DNA of 52,703 nt from contig JAJFLP010000043.1 in assembly GCA_021772635.1 (NCBI GenBank), positions 1 through 52,703 of the forward strand. The letters run 5' to 3'. The position numbers and the translations under genes are program-made. How positions within the stretch are numbered: position 1 is the first letter of the stretch; every line of letters begins with the position of its first letter. Shown piece by piece: positions 7,748 to 17,245 of this stretch. The notes under the pieces were generated by a model. It did not search any database and was not told where the DNA came from. It worked only from the letters and a program-made list of their open reading frames with translations. Origin of the DNA: Verrucomicrobiota bacterium. Lineage in GTDB: Bacteria > Verrucomicrobiota > Lentisphaeria > JABSQK01 > JAJFLO01.

Positions 7748-8549
7748 CGTCATTTTGACACACTGAAGTGTGAACTCCAACGGGCGCTACTCGCATACCA
7801 AAAGATTTGTGTTGTTAAGGTCCCCCGTTGGAGTTCACGCTTCAGCGTGTCTTAACCCAAGTTTCGTTATGTAATACTTCTGTTCCCACAATAAAATAAT
7901 CAGAGTTCATGAACTTGCAAGCATTTTGCAACACTGCACAAAACCACACCTCCTTTCTATAAACTGCGTATCGCTTCACGACCGTGAAGCTCGTGACTGG
8001 ATAGTCGCGATTCCCTAAGCTAGCCTGATCTATCGGATCGATTTCGATTTTCGAATAGGTAATGATGGGAGTTTTTCACAATCATCCCATTATGGAAGAG
8101 TCGGTGGGACGACCAATCGGAGTCGCTATCGAAATCGCTATCGAAATCGTTGTTTAGTTTTTGTGCGAATCAGTTGCCGATAGCCAAAGAACAAGGAGGA
8201 ACGATCCCGATTTCGATAGCGATTTCGATAGCGAAAAAAATAGTCCACGGATAGATTCCTCCAGGGCTAGCAGGTAAAATGCGAACCGCGTGTTTCCGAA
8301 AATTGCCTTTAGGCTATCCACTGACAAAATCTACTGATTTGGGATCCCGGCGGGATCACAGTGAAAGTTTTATCGAAGCGAATATCGAAAACGGTTTCAG
8401 TGTAGGAGGCAGCTCCTGCTGGCGATCATTTTTTGTTTTTGTTTTTCCGAAATAACTATCAGCCAGCAGGAGCTGCCTCCTACATTTTCCACTCCGTGCG
8501 CCGGGTTGCATTTCCTATTGACAGAAACACGCAACAAGAAACACGTTCC
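7748..8549. repeat. Gene-free stretch with three inverted repeats
   Basis: No supportable gene is present. There are three inverted repeats: 7757-7784 with 7824-7851 (28-bp arms, few mismatches, ggagttcac/gtgaactcc core); a perfect 26-bp pair at 8124-8149 and 8208-8233, built of cgctatcgaaat units; and a perfect 22-bp pair at 8401-8422 and 8463-8484, related to the hairpin at 3131. An aggagga motif at 8195 has no open frame after it. Confidence 0.8.
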
Positions 8550-10748
8550 CTATTTCAATCCGATTCGCCGACGAAGGATCCAGTCGGGAATGACGGCGGC
8601 GAGAATGACAAGGAGAAACCACCAATTGCTTAGCCAGTATTGTCTCTGTTCGATGGTGTTCACGTTCTCTGTCAGTTTAATTTCGTCGATCTTGTCTATA
8701 TCCGCGAAATTCCAGTAGTCGCCGCCCGTATGCCGAGCGAGACTTTGAAGTTCTTCCTCTGCCATCGGAAGAGGTTCGGACTCCGGACTAAGGTCGACCA
8801 CGAAATAATCGCCGATGATTTCCAGCTTTTCACCGACCTCCGGGTCGACATCGACGTGAAATCGATGTTCGCCGGTTTGTTTCGGTATAAATTTACCGAG
8901 ATAGCGCCCGTCCACATTCGGATCTGGGATAAGGTTCAGCTCCTCTTCGCTCCCGTCCGGTAAGGCGATAACGCATCTCGCATCAGCATCGTTATCGGGT
9001 ATATAGTTGTCATTCAATACATCAACCTTAAACTCGATTTCCTCACTAAGTCGGAGTTTAGTCGATCCCGGCTTGATCGTTAATTTCTGTTTGGACGATG
9101 ACGACATCCACGTAATCAACTGCCCCCAGAACGTTGCGTAATAATAGTCGCCGTCGGCGATATTCATCTCCCAGCGCCATGTTTCAGGCAGATTCAGGAA
9201 CGCGACCTTTCCAGCTCCGTAGTGGTGCATTGCCAACAGAATCCACCGCGAATCGCGCATTCTCATAACTGTTGATGCACCCGGTTTAACCTGAGACTCC
9301 GTGATCTTGTAGAGTTCACCGTGGCGCGGAACGTAGAGTTTACTCTCTAATCGCCGGGTTTCCTTGCGCAACCCGGACGTTAAAAAATGAGACGGAACGA
9401 ATTCGAATGCGCTTTTCTGGACGTTGATTATCTGGGTGGAGAGTTCGGTTACGGGTAAACACTGAAGCACTTCAGCTGGAATCTCGTCCGCAACGCCCGT
9501 GAAAATTACGCCGCCCCCCCTGTTTTCAGCGAAATTCACAAGGCAACTGATGTCATCCGAATCAAGGAGATATAACGAATTCACGTTGATAATCAGGCAA
9601 TCATAGCCGCTAAGCGTCTCGCAATCAGGAAATCCCTCGGGATTACCGTCCTCGGCGTCGATACCAGTCATAAAGTATCGGTGAACGCCCAACCGAATCA
9701 CGGCATCGAGCTGCAGTTTCTCCTGGTTTTCGGCAAATCGCTGAAGATACTTATAGTCCCAATCAAGATTAGCGTTAAAGAAAAGGACTTTGAAGATATC
9801 CGGGTCTTTAACGCGAACGCCAACGAAATCGGTATTATTCAACAAGTTCTTCTCGCCCGCGATGGGCTCCACATGAATTTTATATGTCTTCAAGCCCGGC
9901 GTAAAACCGATGTGTTCAAAGACGATCGTCTGTGATAAGGTCCCCTCGTCGAACTCAACCAGACGCTCCTCTAAAAGACGCGTATTCTCGTACAACAGGA
10001 CTTTCCCGACGTACGCACCCGGAAAGTTACTAACCAGGGTCGCTTCCAGTTTAATACGCTCGCTCTTAGGAATTTCGTCGCGGACCTTTCCCCATTTCAC
10101 CCCAAAATCTTTCCGCTCTTTCGAATTCCCGACACCGATGCAATGAACGGGAATTCCCGCCGTCTTGTAGGGTCTGATCGCGTCCATCATTCCGCCGCCG
10201 CGGTTATCGCGCCCGTCTGAAATTAGGATCACCGCCCCGAGAGCGTTCTGGTCGATCGGATTCGTTAATAGCGTATTCAGGGCATGATCGATATCTGTAT
10301 CGCCAGGGAGCGTATCAAACATTGTATCATGCTGAATTCGACGCAGATCATCGCCGGAGAAAAGCAGCAGCTTCGCGTTCTGGTACTTACCGAACAAACG
10401 CTGGTGAAAATCCGACGAGGACCGTAGTATGGAGTTCTTGATGAACTCGATACGGCTGGTATCTCCGCAATCAGCGGTGTCCATGCTTCGCGTTGCGTCG
10501 ATAAGGACTGCGATGCTGAATTTGTTCGTGTCGGGAGATTCAGTAATCAGGTAGGGATTAAGCAATAAAATCAACAGTAAGATCAACGACAGGAATTTTG
10601 CACCGACCAGCGTCCACCAGTAACCGTTTGAGACGACACTCCGATATCGACGATAATATAGAAAAAGCGCAATCGAGAAAACGACGACAAATATCGTTAA
10701 AACCGGTGGCGAAAGAATGGGATCAATTCCGAGAGAATGTTTAACCAA
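8550..10748 (-). CDS. Membrane-anchored von Willebrand factor A domain protein
   Basis: 732 residues. Two N-terminal transmembrane helices (about 15-31 and 47-67) are followed by a VWA domain whose MIDAS motif appears as DATRS (84-88), where Thr replaces the usual Ser, and ILISDGRDNRGGG. A later segment (about 320-500) resembles the glutamine-amidotransferase-like fold that accompanies such VWA proteins. A last transmembrane helix near residue 705 ends in basic residues. This architecture is common in planctomycete-type operons with MoxR, DUF58 and DUF4175 genes. Here only the DUF4175-like partner is present, 393 bp upstream. The frame opens with TTG at 10748, with aggata some distance upstream, so the start is not certain. 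It is probably an envelope protein. Confidence 0.85.
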   Translation of the reverse strand: MVKHSLGIDPILSPPVLTIFVVVFSIALFLYYRRYRSVVSNGYWWTLVGAKFLSLILLLILLLNPYLITESPDTNKFSIAVLIDATRSMDTADCGDTSRIEFIKNSILRSSSDFHQRLFGKYQNAKLLLFSGDDLRRIQHDTMFDTLPGDTDIDHALNTLLTNPIDQNALGAVILISDGRDNRGGGMMDAIRPYKTAGIPVHCIGVGNSKERKDFGVKWGKVRDEIPKSERIKLEATLVSNFPGAYVGKVLLYENTRLLEERLVEFDEGTLSQTIVFEHIGFTPGLKTYKIHVEPIAGEKNLLNNTDFVGVRVKDPDIFKVLFFNANLDWDYKYLQRFAENQEKLQLDAVIRLGVHRYFMTGIDAEDGNPEGFPDCETLSGYDCLIINVNSLYLLDSDDISCLVNFAENRGGGVIFTGVADEIPAEVLQCLPVTELSTQIINVQKSAFEFVPSHFLTSGLRKETRRLESKLYVPRHGELYKITESQVKPGASTVMRMRDSRWILLAMHHYGAGKVAFLNLPETWRWEMNIADGDYYYATFWGQLITWMSSSSKQKLTIKPGSTKLRLSEEIEFKVDVLNDNYIPDNDADARCVIALPDGSEEELNLIPDPNVDGRYLGKFIPKQTGEHRFHVDVDPEVGEKLEIIGDYFVVDLSPESEPLPMAEEELQSLARHTGGDYWNFADIDKIDEIKLTENVNTIEQRQYWLSNWWFLLVILAAVIPDWILRRRIGLK

Positions 10749-11141
10749 AGTTACGCTGTATCCTATTTAGAGATGTAACGGTTCAGGGATCAAGGGTTCA
10801 AGAGTTCAACGGTTCAAGGCTCCGGAAGCGTAGCGCAAGCAGTCCCGCCTGCGGGAGCCACGGTTCAAAAGTTCGGCGAAGTGCTTTATTACCGCGGAGG
10901 CATGGAGAAAAAGAGGAGATCCGTGAATCCTTCGCCCCGTTACATGCGGGGCATCGCCTTCACTGCATTTGCTCAATTGAGGAAGAAAGAGGGTTTCGAA
11001 AAACCGTGTCCTCGAATAAATCTCTACTCCTTCTTTTCTCCGCGTCTCCGTGGTAATAAGATGCCAGAATCTATCGTGATCGCATATTATCCCGAACAAA
11101 TTAATTTGGGTTAGGCAAGGTCGTCCGTATAACGCGAGGTA
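10749..11141. repeat. Intergenic inverted repeat between VWA and DUF4175-like genes
   Basis: The 393-bp gap carries a 'ttcaagggttcaagagttca' slippage-like run near 10790-10820 and a long-armed inverted repeat: about 10889-10917 (ttaccgcggaggcatggaga) with about 11028-11055 (its near complement ending tccgtggtaa). Such ccacggagacgcggag ends are frequent in many environmental bacterial genomes. No gene is supported. The gap separates two genes that are normally adjacent or overlapping. Confidence 0.7.
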
Positions 11142-14100
11142 CTATTGGGAACGGCTTAGACGCTTGAAATACGCGTTTACGAGTTTCTTAAACTCATCCG
11201 GCGCTTGCTGACCGGTGACACGACTCAGACTTAATTTTCGCTCTAAGGCGTTCAACATCAATCTCGACTCCAGGACGCCGGCAGTTCTGTGGAGCAAAGC
11301 CATTATCTCGGCGTCACCTGCGCCGGAAGTCTCCGACGTCCCCATCAGCATTTGCGTCATCGCATTTGCTATCTGATCCATTTGTTCGACGTTCATTTTT
11401 TCGGTTATATCCTTCAGATTCTCGTCAATCGATCGGTATAACGATTCTCGATTCCCGCCCGGCGAAGATCCTGTTTTCGCGGCCTCCAGCTCCTGCGCAT
11501 GTTGAGCAACGCTTTGAAGCATACGCCCCAGTTCTTCGCTTGAAAGTGAGGGGCGATGCTGCATTGCACGATTAACCCCTTGCGAGAGTGCCGCGAGCGA
11601 CTCGTTTACTTCCTTCTGGTAATCGGCTGCACGATCAAGGCGGCCATAGCGACTGGAATTCTCCGCGCGCTTCATCTTTCCGGATATATTCGCTTTGCCG
11701 GCCGCCTCGCGAGCGTTCGCAAGCTCACGGGCCGCCCCCGGATTCGACTCGTCGAGATCGTCGGCGGCCGATCCCATGTTCTTTAAAAGTTCGTCGAGTT
11801 TCTCCCGTATTTCCTTTTGCGTTTTAGTCAACTCTCCAGCGTCCATCGAATTCGGGGCGCCCCCGATCTTCTTGAGGGTTTCATTCGTTAGGGAGGCCTC
11901 GGCATTAGTGATATCTTCCAGGGCCTTACTCAAGTTCGCGAGACGCCCCTGGGCCAGCCCCCTCTGCAATCCCTCGATTAATTCTTTAGTTCTCTCAAGG
12001 AACTGAGACGCGAATTGACCGTGTTTAAGGGAATTCTCCGATTCCCCTCCACGCAATGCTCTGATCAAGCTACGCATCTCACGAACAGCGTTGTCCAACT
12101 CCAGCACGCCGGCGTAGGCTTCCTGTAAACCGCTCAGTTCGCGCCGAACCTCCGAGGTTTTCCTGTGGATTTCCTTCTCACGCTCCTCTATATACGCTGC
12201 AGTTTCCTTATCCATATTCTCCAACTCGCGACTAATTACATCGTTGACGCCACTTTGGCTGTGAATTAGTCGATTGATTCGAGCCAGCAACTTATCCAGC
12301 AACAAAGCCTTTTCCTGTTCTTTTTTCTGCTGGCTCTTTTCCTCGGCCTCCTGCGATTCGCTGGGTTCACCCTCGCCACCCTGGCTCGACGGCGGCGGCG
12401 TGTTCTTTTCGAGCTCGATCTCCAATGACACGAGATCGGATAGAGCACCGTGCTGGAACATTAGCGACTCCTCCGTAAGCGATTTTTGAAGGAACTCCAC
12501 TGTTCGTGCCATATTAGCGATCGAACTTTCGAATAACTCGCCGACCTTTCCTAGAGAAGCGATGCCACGTTCCAGAGGATCGGCGTTCGCGATCGCATCG
12601 CGGAACAGCTCCCCCACCATACCATCAAGTGCCGTTGGTGGTTCCTGGGGCGTGATACTCTCAATTTCCTCTTCAACAGGCGCACCGACTAGATCCGCCA
12701 ATCTTGTTTTCGCAGCATAGTGCAAATCCGCTGCGGATCGGTTCAACTCGTCGAAACCCTCGTTTCCGCGCGGTCGGTCGCCGCTATTCAAACGATTCCA
12801 ACTTGATCGAATCAAATGTTTTTGCTCAACGATCAAATCACTGACCTTCAGGGTTTTCTTCTCGCCACCATGACCACCTTGTTGGCCCTCATCGGCCTCG
12901 GACTTCTCCGGTCGAATCTCAATAAATCCGACCTCCGTTATAGATACGTTCGGCTCAGGGACGGCGTTATCGGCGGCGGAGCAATAATACGAAACAACGT
13001 CACCATCTTCGACAGCACCAGCCAGGGACAAGCGATAGGCGGCGACCTCTTCTGTGGCCGCAGGTTTGCCGTCGAGTGAAAATAGCGGGACCATACGCCG
13101 ATCATCGCCGTTGACAGCGTAGTACATCTTGATCGAGGTCACTCCGTAGTCGTCGCTAACCCTGTATGAATATGAAACTTCTGCGTCGCTTTCCGTCTTT
13201 TCGTCATCTTCCGGCGCGATCCTTTGAATAAGCGGCGCGAAATCCTGAATGCACTCGAGCTGAAAATAGCGGTTGGCCTCGGACATATGTCCTTGGCTAT
13301 CCCGAAGAGCGACCGCAAACTTAAACCCTTCTGTCACGATCAAATCAGTTTCGTAACGCTGGCCGTCGAGACTTTGGAAGGGGATATCACGATCGATATC
13401 GGTTTTCATCGTTGCGGTCACCGGCATATTCGTTTCCACACTAAAACGAACCCTTGAACCGGCGGGGACCGAAAAATCCTTTATCTCATTTAGTTCGGTA
13501 GCAGGTAACCGAGTGTATTCTGGCGGTTGAATCCTAATACTGGCAGTAACGATTGCCGGTTTTTCGTATACCCGAACATGGTAGGTCCGGCTTTTGAGTC
13601 TCGCAGTCGTTACGAAGTACGAAAAATCGCGGTCCACACCAAAAATATCGAATGAACTCTTGCCGCCCGATTTCTCGTACATGTTGTAGCTGAACTCTCC
13701 CTTCTCGTCGGTCAGCATTATCCTCGCTTCTGTCGGACCACGGACTACGTCGGTTAGAATCGTAATGTCATCACCTTCAGCGATTTCAGTGTCGCCGGGG
13801 CGAACGTTGAGACCGTTTGAATGGCCTGTCAAGAAAGTCCGTGAATACGTAATCGCCTTGTCAGTAACCGGCGCGCGACTCGCGGAAACGACAGCCACAA
13901 TTGTTAATGCAATCAACGCCGTCATCTTGTACCAATTTGTGGTCTCCTTCTTTACGACTTCCCGTATCTGCCTCTTTGCGAGATCGTCGGCAACGGTACC
14001 GATCAATGCCTGGCTTAGCGAATTAGGCGCCCGGCGCTTACCGTCGAGTAACTCCAATGAACAAATGAGCGAGTCCATCAACTCTGGATAACTCTTTTCA

Positions 14101-14375
14101 ATCAGGAGCGCTATCTTTCTTTCGCTCGGAAACAGGGAGCGCCAACGTCGAATACGGATCGCGAGAAACGCAATGGATAATGTCAGTCCTCCGAGAATCA
14201 AGAGGAATGCTGCTCGCTCTCTAACCGGCCAAATCGTATCTGCGAGCGCGAGCGCGGCGATCGGAAGGGAAACGGTTATTAACGACACCATTACCAGGGT
14301 AGCGATCAAATAACGGCGTACGTAGTTTTTCTCGGTACGCAATTTTTCGATAATCGTATGTTTGTTATCTTGCAT
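11142..14375 (-). CDS. Large DUF4175-like envelope protein
   Basis: 1077 residues from the ATG at 14375. A TTG further upstream (14405) is unlikely because the ATG lies in the classic overlap with the end of prfB, sharing its last 11 bases. Two N-terminal transmembrane helices (about 25-70) and a third (about 155-175) are followed by an extracytoplasmic Ig-like beta region (about 200-480), then a long, charged, coiled-coil-rich region (about 540-1050) with low-complexity segments such as GGEGEPSESQEAEEKSQQ. This is the layout of the DUF4175 family that accompanies VWA proteins in planctomycetes and relatives. Function is unknown. Cotranscription with prfB is implied by the overlap. Confidence 0.8.
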   Translation of the reverse strand: MQDNKHTIIEKLRTEKNYVRRYLIATLVMVSLITVSLPIAALALADTIWPVRERAAFLLILGGLTLSIAFLAIRIRRWRSLFPSERKIALLIEKSYPELMDSLICSLELLDGKRRAPNSLSQALIGTVADDLAKRQIREVVKKETTNWYKMTALIALTIVAVVSASRAPVTDKAITYSRTFLTGHSNGLNVRPGDTEIAEGDDITILTDVVRGPTEARIMLTDEKGEFSYNMYEKSGGKSSFDIFGVDRDFSYFVTTARLKSRTYHVRVYEKPAIVTASIRIQPPEYTRLPATELNEIKDFSVPAGSRVRFSVETNMPVTATMKTDIDRDIPFQSLDGQRYETDLIVTEGFKFAVALRDSQGHMSEANRYFQLECIQDFAPLIQRIAPEDDEKTESDAEVSYSYRVSDDYGVTSIKMYYAVNGDDRRMVPLFSLDGKPAATEEVAAYRLSLAGAVEDGDVVSYYCSAADNAVPEPNVSITEVGFIEIRPEKSEADEGQQGGHGGEKKTLKVSDLIVEQKHLIRSSWNRLNSGDRPRGNEGFDELNRSAADLHYAAKTRLADLVGAPVEEEIESITPQEPPTALDGMVGELFRDAIANADPLERGIASLGKVGELFESSIANMARTVEFLQKSLTEESLMFQHGALSDLVSLEIELEKNTPPPSSQGGEGEPSESQEAEEKSQQKKEQEKALLLDKLLARINRLIHSQSGVNDVISRELENMDKETAAYIEEREKEIHRKTSEVRRELSGLQEAYAGVLELDNAVREMRSLIRALRGGESENSLKHGQFASQFLERTKELIEGLQRGLAQGRLANLSKALEDITNAEASLTNETLKKIGGAPNSMDAGELTKTQKEIREKLDELLKNMGSAADDLDESNPGAARELANAREAAGKANISGKMKRAENSSRYGRLDRAADYQKEVNESLAALSQGVNRAMQHRPSLSSEELGRMLQSVAQHAQELEAAKTGSSPGGNRESLYRSIDENLKDITEKMNVEQMDQIANAMTQMLMGTSETSGAGDAEIMALLHRTAGVLESRLMLNALERKLSLSRVTGQQAPDEFKKLVNAYFKRLSRSQ

Positions 14376-15478
14376 CTCGGTCTTTTGTCTTGAGGTAAGC
14401 TTCAATGAAAGGATCTAATTTCCCGTCGAGAACACCGGAGGTATCACTGGTTTCGCACGAAGTTCGGAGGTCCTTAACCATTTGGTACGGATGGAGCACG
14501 TATGAGCGAATCTGGCTACCCCAGGCATTTTCCTCCTGCGGACCGGTTTCATCTATCTTCTGCTGCTCCAGATCAGCGACCTCTTTTTCGTAAAGTTTCG
14601 ACCGGAGGATCCGCATCGCGGTAGCGCGATTCTGATGTTGCGACCGCTCATTTTGACAGGAAACTACTATCCCCGATGGGATGTGCGTAATTCGAATAGC
14701 GCTGTCAGTTGTATTGACATGTTGTCCGCCGGCACCGCCACTTCGGAATGTATCAACGCGCAGCTCTTTTTCGTCTATCGCGACTTCGACGTCGTCAGCG
14801 ATCTCCGGGTAAACTTCGACGGCGGCGAAAGACGTGTGACGCCGGTTGTTACTATCGAAAGGTGAGATCCGGACCAATCGGTGAACGCCCCGTTCGGGGC
14901 GCAGATAACCGTACGCGAAAACGCCGGAGACGACGATCGTCGCGCTCTTAATACCGGCAACGTCGCCGGGTTGTAGATCGATGATTTTGCTCTCGTATCC
15001 TTTGCGTTCGGTCCAGCGCAGATACATCCTGAGGAGCATGTTCGCCCAGTCACATGACTCCGTGCCACCTGAGCCGGGATGTAGCGTCAAAATCGCGTTT
15101 CCTTTATCGAATTTCCCGCCCAGGAAACTCATCACCTCAAGTCCCGCCAGCGCCCGGGCCAACTTTGGCCAGGTCGCCTCTGCTTCAGTAATGAGGTCGG
15201 CACTGGAGTCTTCCTCGTCGATAAGCTGTGATATCGCGACGAAATCCTCCACTCGCGTCTGCAGATCATCAAACGGCGTCAGAACACTACGGCATGCGCT
15301 TAGGTCCGCGACAACCAACTGGGCTTTCTCTTTCTGGTCCCAGAACGTTGGAGAGCTCATAGATAATTCAAGCTTCGATCTTAATTCCCGCTTCTCAGCG
15401 ACGTCAAAGAAACCCCCTGAGTTGATCTAATCTCGATTCCGCTTGATTTGCATTCGTCAATATTTCGTCCAAAGTCAT
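14365..15478 (-). CDS. prfB: Peptide chain release factor 2 with programmed +1 frameshift
   Basis: 370 residues when joined as complement(15478..15407) + complement(15405..14365). The first 24 codons (MTLDEILTNANQAESRLDQL, then RGFL) end at CTT TGA; skipping one base continues as Asp-Val-Ala into the long frame. RF2 landmarks are the stop-codon-recognition SPF tripeptide (RISPFDSNNRRHTS), the catalytic GGQ (RSGGAGGQHVNTTDSA) and a normal family length. The product releases peptides at UGA and UAA. Automated calling would start the gene at 15360 and lose about 39 residues. The DUF4175-like gene overlaps its 3' end, and a membrane protein gene is divergent upstream. Confidence 0.95.
15403..15418 (-). 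promoter_or_regulatory. RF2 autoregulatory +1 frameshift site
   Basis: On the minus strand the sequence reads AGGGGG TTT CTT TGA C. The SD-like AGGGGG (15418-15413), a 3-nt spacer, the slippery CTT (15409-15407) and the poorly terminating TGA followed by C (15406-15403) match the E. coli prfB site in composition and spacing. Low RF2 would favour slippage into the +1 frame and full-length RF2. Confidence 0.95.
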
Positions 15479-15597
15479 GGTAAGCCTACAAGGTTTCAAT
15501 GTTATAATTTCGGGGCGAGTATGAAGTCTTACGATACGCGATTCGTCGAAGAGACTCAATAAACTCGCGAGAACATATTTACAAGTGCGTCCTATAT

Positions 15598-16569
15598 ATG
15601 AGTAATGTATCCGGTTATATCGATACTGCCGTTCGTACCGCAGAGAAATCCTTTGATTATACGGGGGCACGCCTATTTTCGTCTGCGACCCCGCGAATCT
15701 GGTTCGAACTAGGGTTGGTAGCGTGGCTAGCGATGATTCACAGCCGCTTCCGCGACCTATTCCAGATCGTTAAATCGGCGTCGAACGGAAGTTTCCTGAA
15801 TTTTAATCTCAATCCGACGGCACTGAAGACGATCGATCCGAATGCAGTGTCATCACAAATCTGGTTATGGATTTTAGGACACGGACTCTACATTGCGCTT
15901 TTTATCATATCGTCCGCAGCAGTTTACCTTACCCTATTATGGATCAGTTCCGTCGCAGAGTTTATTTTCCTCGACAACTTGGCACAACGCAAAACTACAA
16001 TATCCTCAAGCTGGCCGCGCTTTGTACGCAGAGGATTCTCTTTCTTTATTTGGCGTCTACTATTACGTGGTCTCTTTCTTCTTATTACGATCACGATTGC
16101 CGCTGTTGGGACGGGATTATCCGTTGCCATCACCTCGAACGTAGACACCCCCTCACCTGTAATAATCGTGATCGTCGTTCTAGCCCTGCTAATATTGCTG
16201 ACCGGAGCGCTAGCCTGCGCTTCATTAACGAATTTCCTATTATGCGATATCGCCGTACCGCTTATGTATAAGTTCGATCTCACGGGGCGCCAGGCGGTCG
16301 TATACGTAATTTCGCTGTTAAAGATTCACTGGGTCGGCATGGTAGCTGCCTGGATGATGCAGGTCATTTTAAAAGTGGGCGTTCATATCACGCTGGCGAT
16401 CGCGGTAATATGTACGTTGTGCCTCGCCTTGGTTCCGATGATGATACCCGTCGTCAACATCGCATGGGGCTATCTACTGACCGTTCTTCTTTTACCGGTT
16501 CATGTATTCTTTCGCGCTTACGGCCCGACCTTCCTCGAGCTCCTGAATCCAAGTTACAAAATCATTTGA
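15598..16569 (+). CDS. Polytopic membrane protein, family not recognised
   Basis: 323 residues with about six to seven hydrophobic helices (near 38-55, 90-115, 145-172, 185-208, 250-275 and 277-305). A conserved-looking DIAVPLMYKFDLTGRQAV loop precedes the last helices. The general layout (long helices, short polar N-terminus, FRAYGPTFLELLNP tail) recalls planctomycete proteins annotated as glycerophosphoryl-diester-phosphodiesterase membrane domain or DUF4013-like, but I cannot assign it. It is divergent from prfB with 119 bp between starts, so promoters for both genes must lie in 15479-15597. A tataat at 15503-15508 is present but has no good -35. Confidence 0.75.
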   Translation: MSNVSGYIDTAVRTAEKSFDYTGARLFSSATPRIWFELGLVAWLAMIHSRFRDLFQIVKSASNGSFLNFNLNPTALKTIDPNAVSSQIWLWILGHGLYIALFIISSAAVYLTLLWISSVAEFIFLDNLAQRKTTISSSWPRFVRRGFSFFIWRLLLRGLFLLITITIAAVGTGLSVAITSNVDTPSPVIIVIVVLALLILLTGALACASLTNFLLCDIAVPLMYKFDLTGRQAVVYVISLLKIHWVGMVAAWMMQVILKVGVHITLAIAVICTLCLALVPMMIPVVNIAWGYLLTVLLLPVHVFFRAYGPTFLELLNPSYKII

Positions 16570-16728
16570 CACACCGATTTACGCCACTATTGTACTGCTT
16601 TTAAATTTAGCGGAATGAGCGCGTGACGTTCGTTCCCGGGAGAATGATTTAGACGTAGGGAATCATAAACTTAGAACCACTCGCTTAACTCTATTTGAGC
16701 CGTCCCGAACGCAATACATGGGACGCGC

Positions 16729-17184
16729 ATGAGCGGCAGGTTCGCTCCGCAGCCGGTGCCTTTTACGACGCAGACAACGATGTTCGTGAATCCACCGACT
16801 CCGAAGCGAAGATGCGGCTCATCGATTGCGAAACCCGTGCGCGGGCCAACAATCTCATTCGGAATACAGCAAGTTCCTCAGCAAGAATTTTACGCTGCGG
16901 CGGATACGGGATTACCGAATCTGACCGTGACACCGAAACCAAATTCTGTTTCGGTCGATAGTAAATTCACTGGCGGTTCAGTCGTTCTTGATTCGGATGT
17001 GATAAAGATAAATTGTTGGGAAGTTGGACTGATCGTCTTGGCAATAGCTATCGGGATCGACGCTTTTGCGGAAGAGTTTCGGTTAATCCGACCCGAAAAG
17101 TGGACTGCTAGCAGCCTAGATTGTCCCTCGAAATTTTACCCATCCTATACTGGTCTCCGTCTGAGCATGATCCACTCATCATAA
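16729..17184 (+). CDS. Doubtful hypothetical protein
   Basis: A 151-codon open frame in the 676-bp gap before pnp. It has a Pro/Thr-rich N-terminus and one hydrophobic stretch (VGLIVLAIAIGIDAF). There is no ribosome-binding site before the ATG, no recognisable family, and Arg/Ser-rich translation typical of chance frames. It could be a decayed gene. The rest of the gap (16570-16728 and 17185-17245) shows nothing further. Confidence 0.25.
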   Translation: MSGRFAPQPVPFTTQTTMFVNPPTPKRRCGSSIAKPVRGPTISFGIQQVPQQEFYAAADTGLPNLTVTPKPNSVSVDSKFTGGSVVLDSDVIKINCWEVGLIVLAIAIGIDAFAEEFRLIRPEKWTASSLDCPSKFYPSYTGLRLSMIHSS

Positions 17185-17245
17185 TCTCCGATTACGCGAG
17201 ATTAATTAGAACGGTTACAACTCATACCCACTAAAAGGTACTTTT

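Noticed and set aside
15404..15670. Separate 88-codon gene upstream of prfB
   Set aside because: Its last 24 codons are the N-terminus of RF2 before the programmed frameshift; the earlier part is a chance extension upstream of the ATG at 15478.
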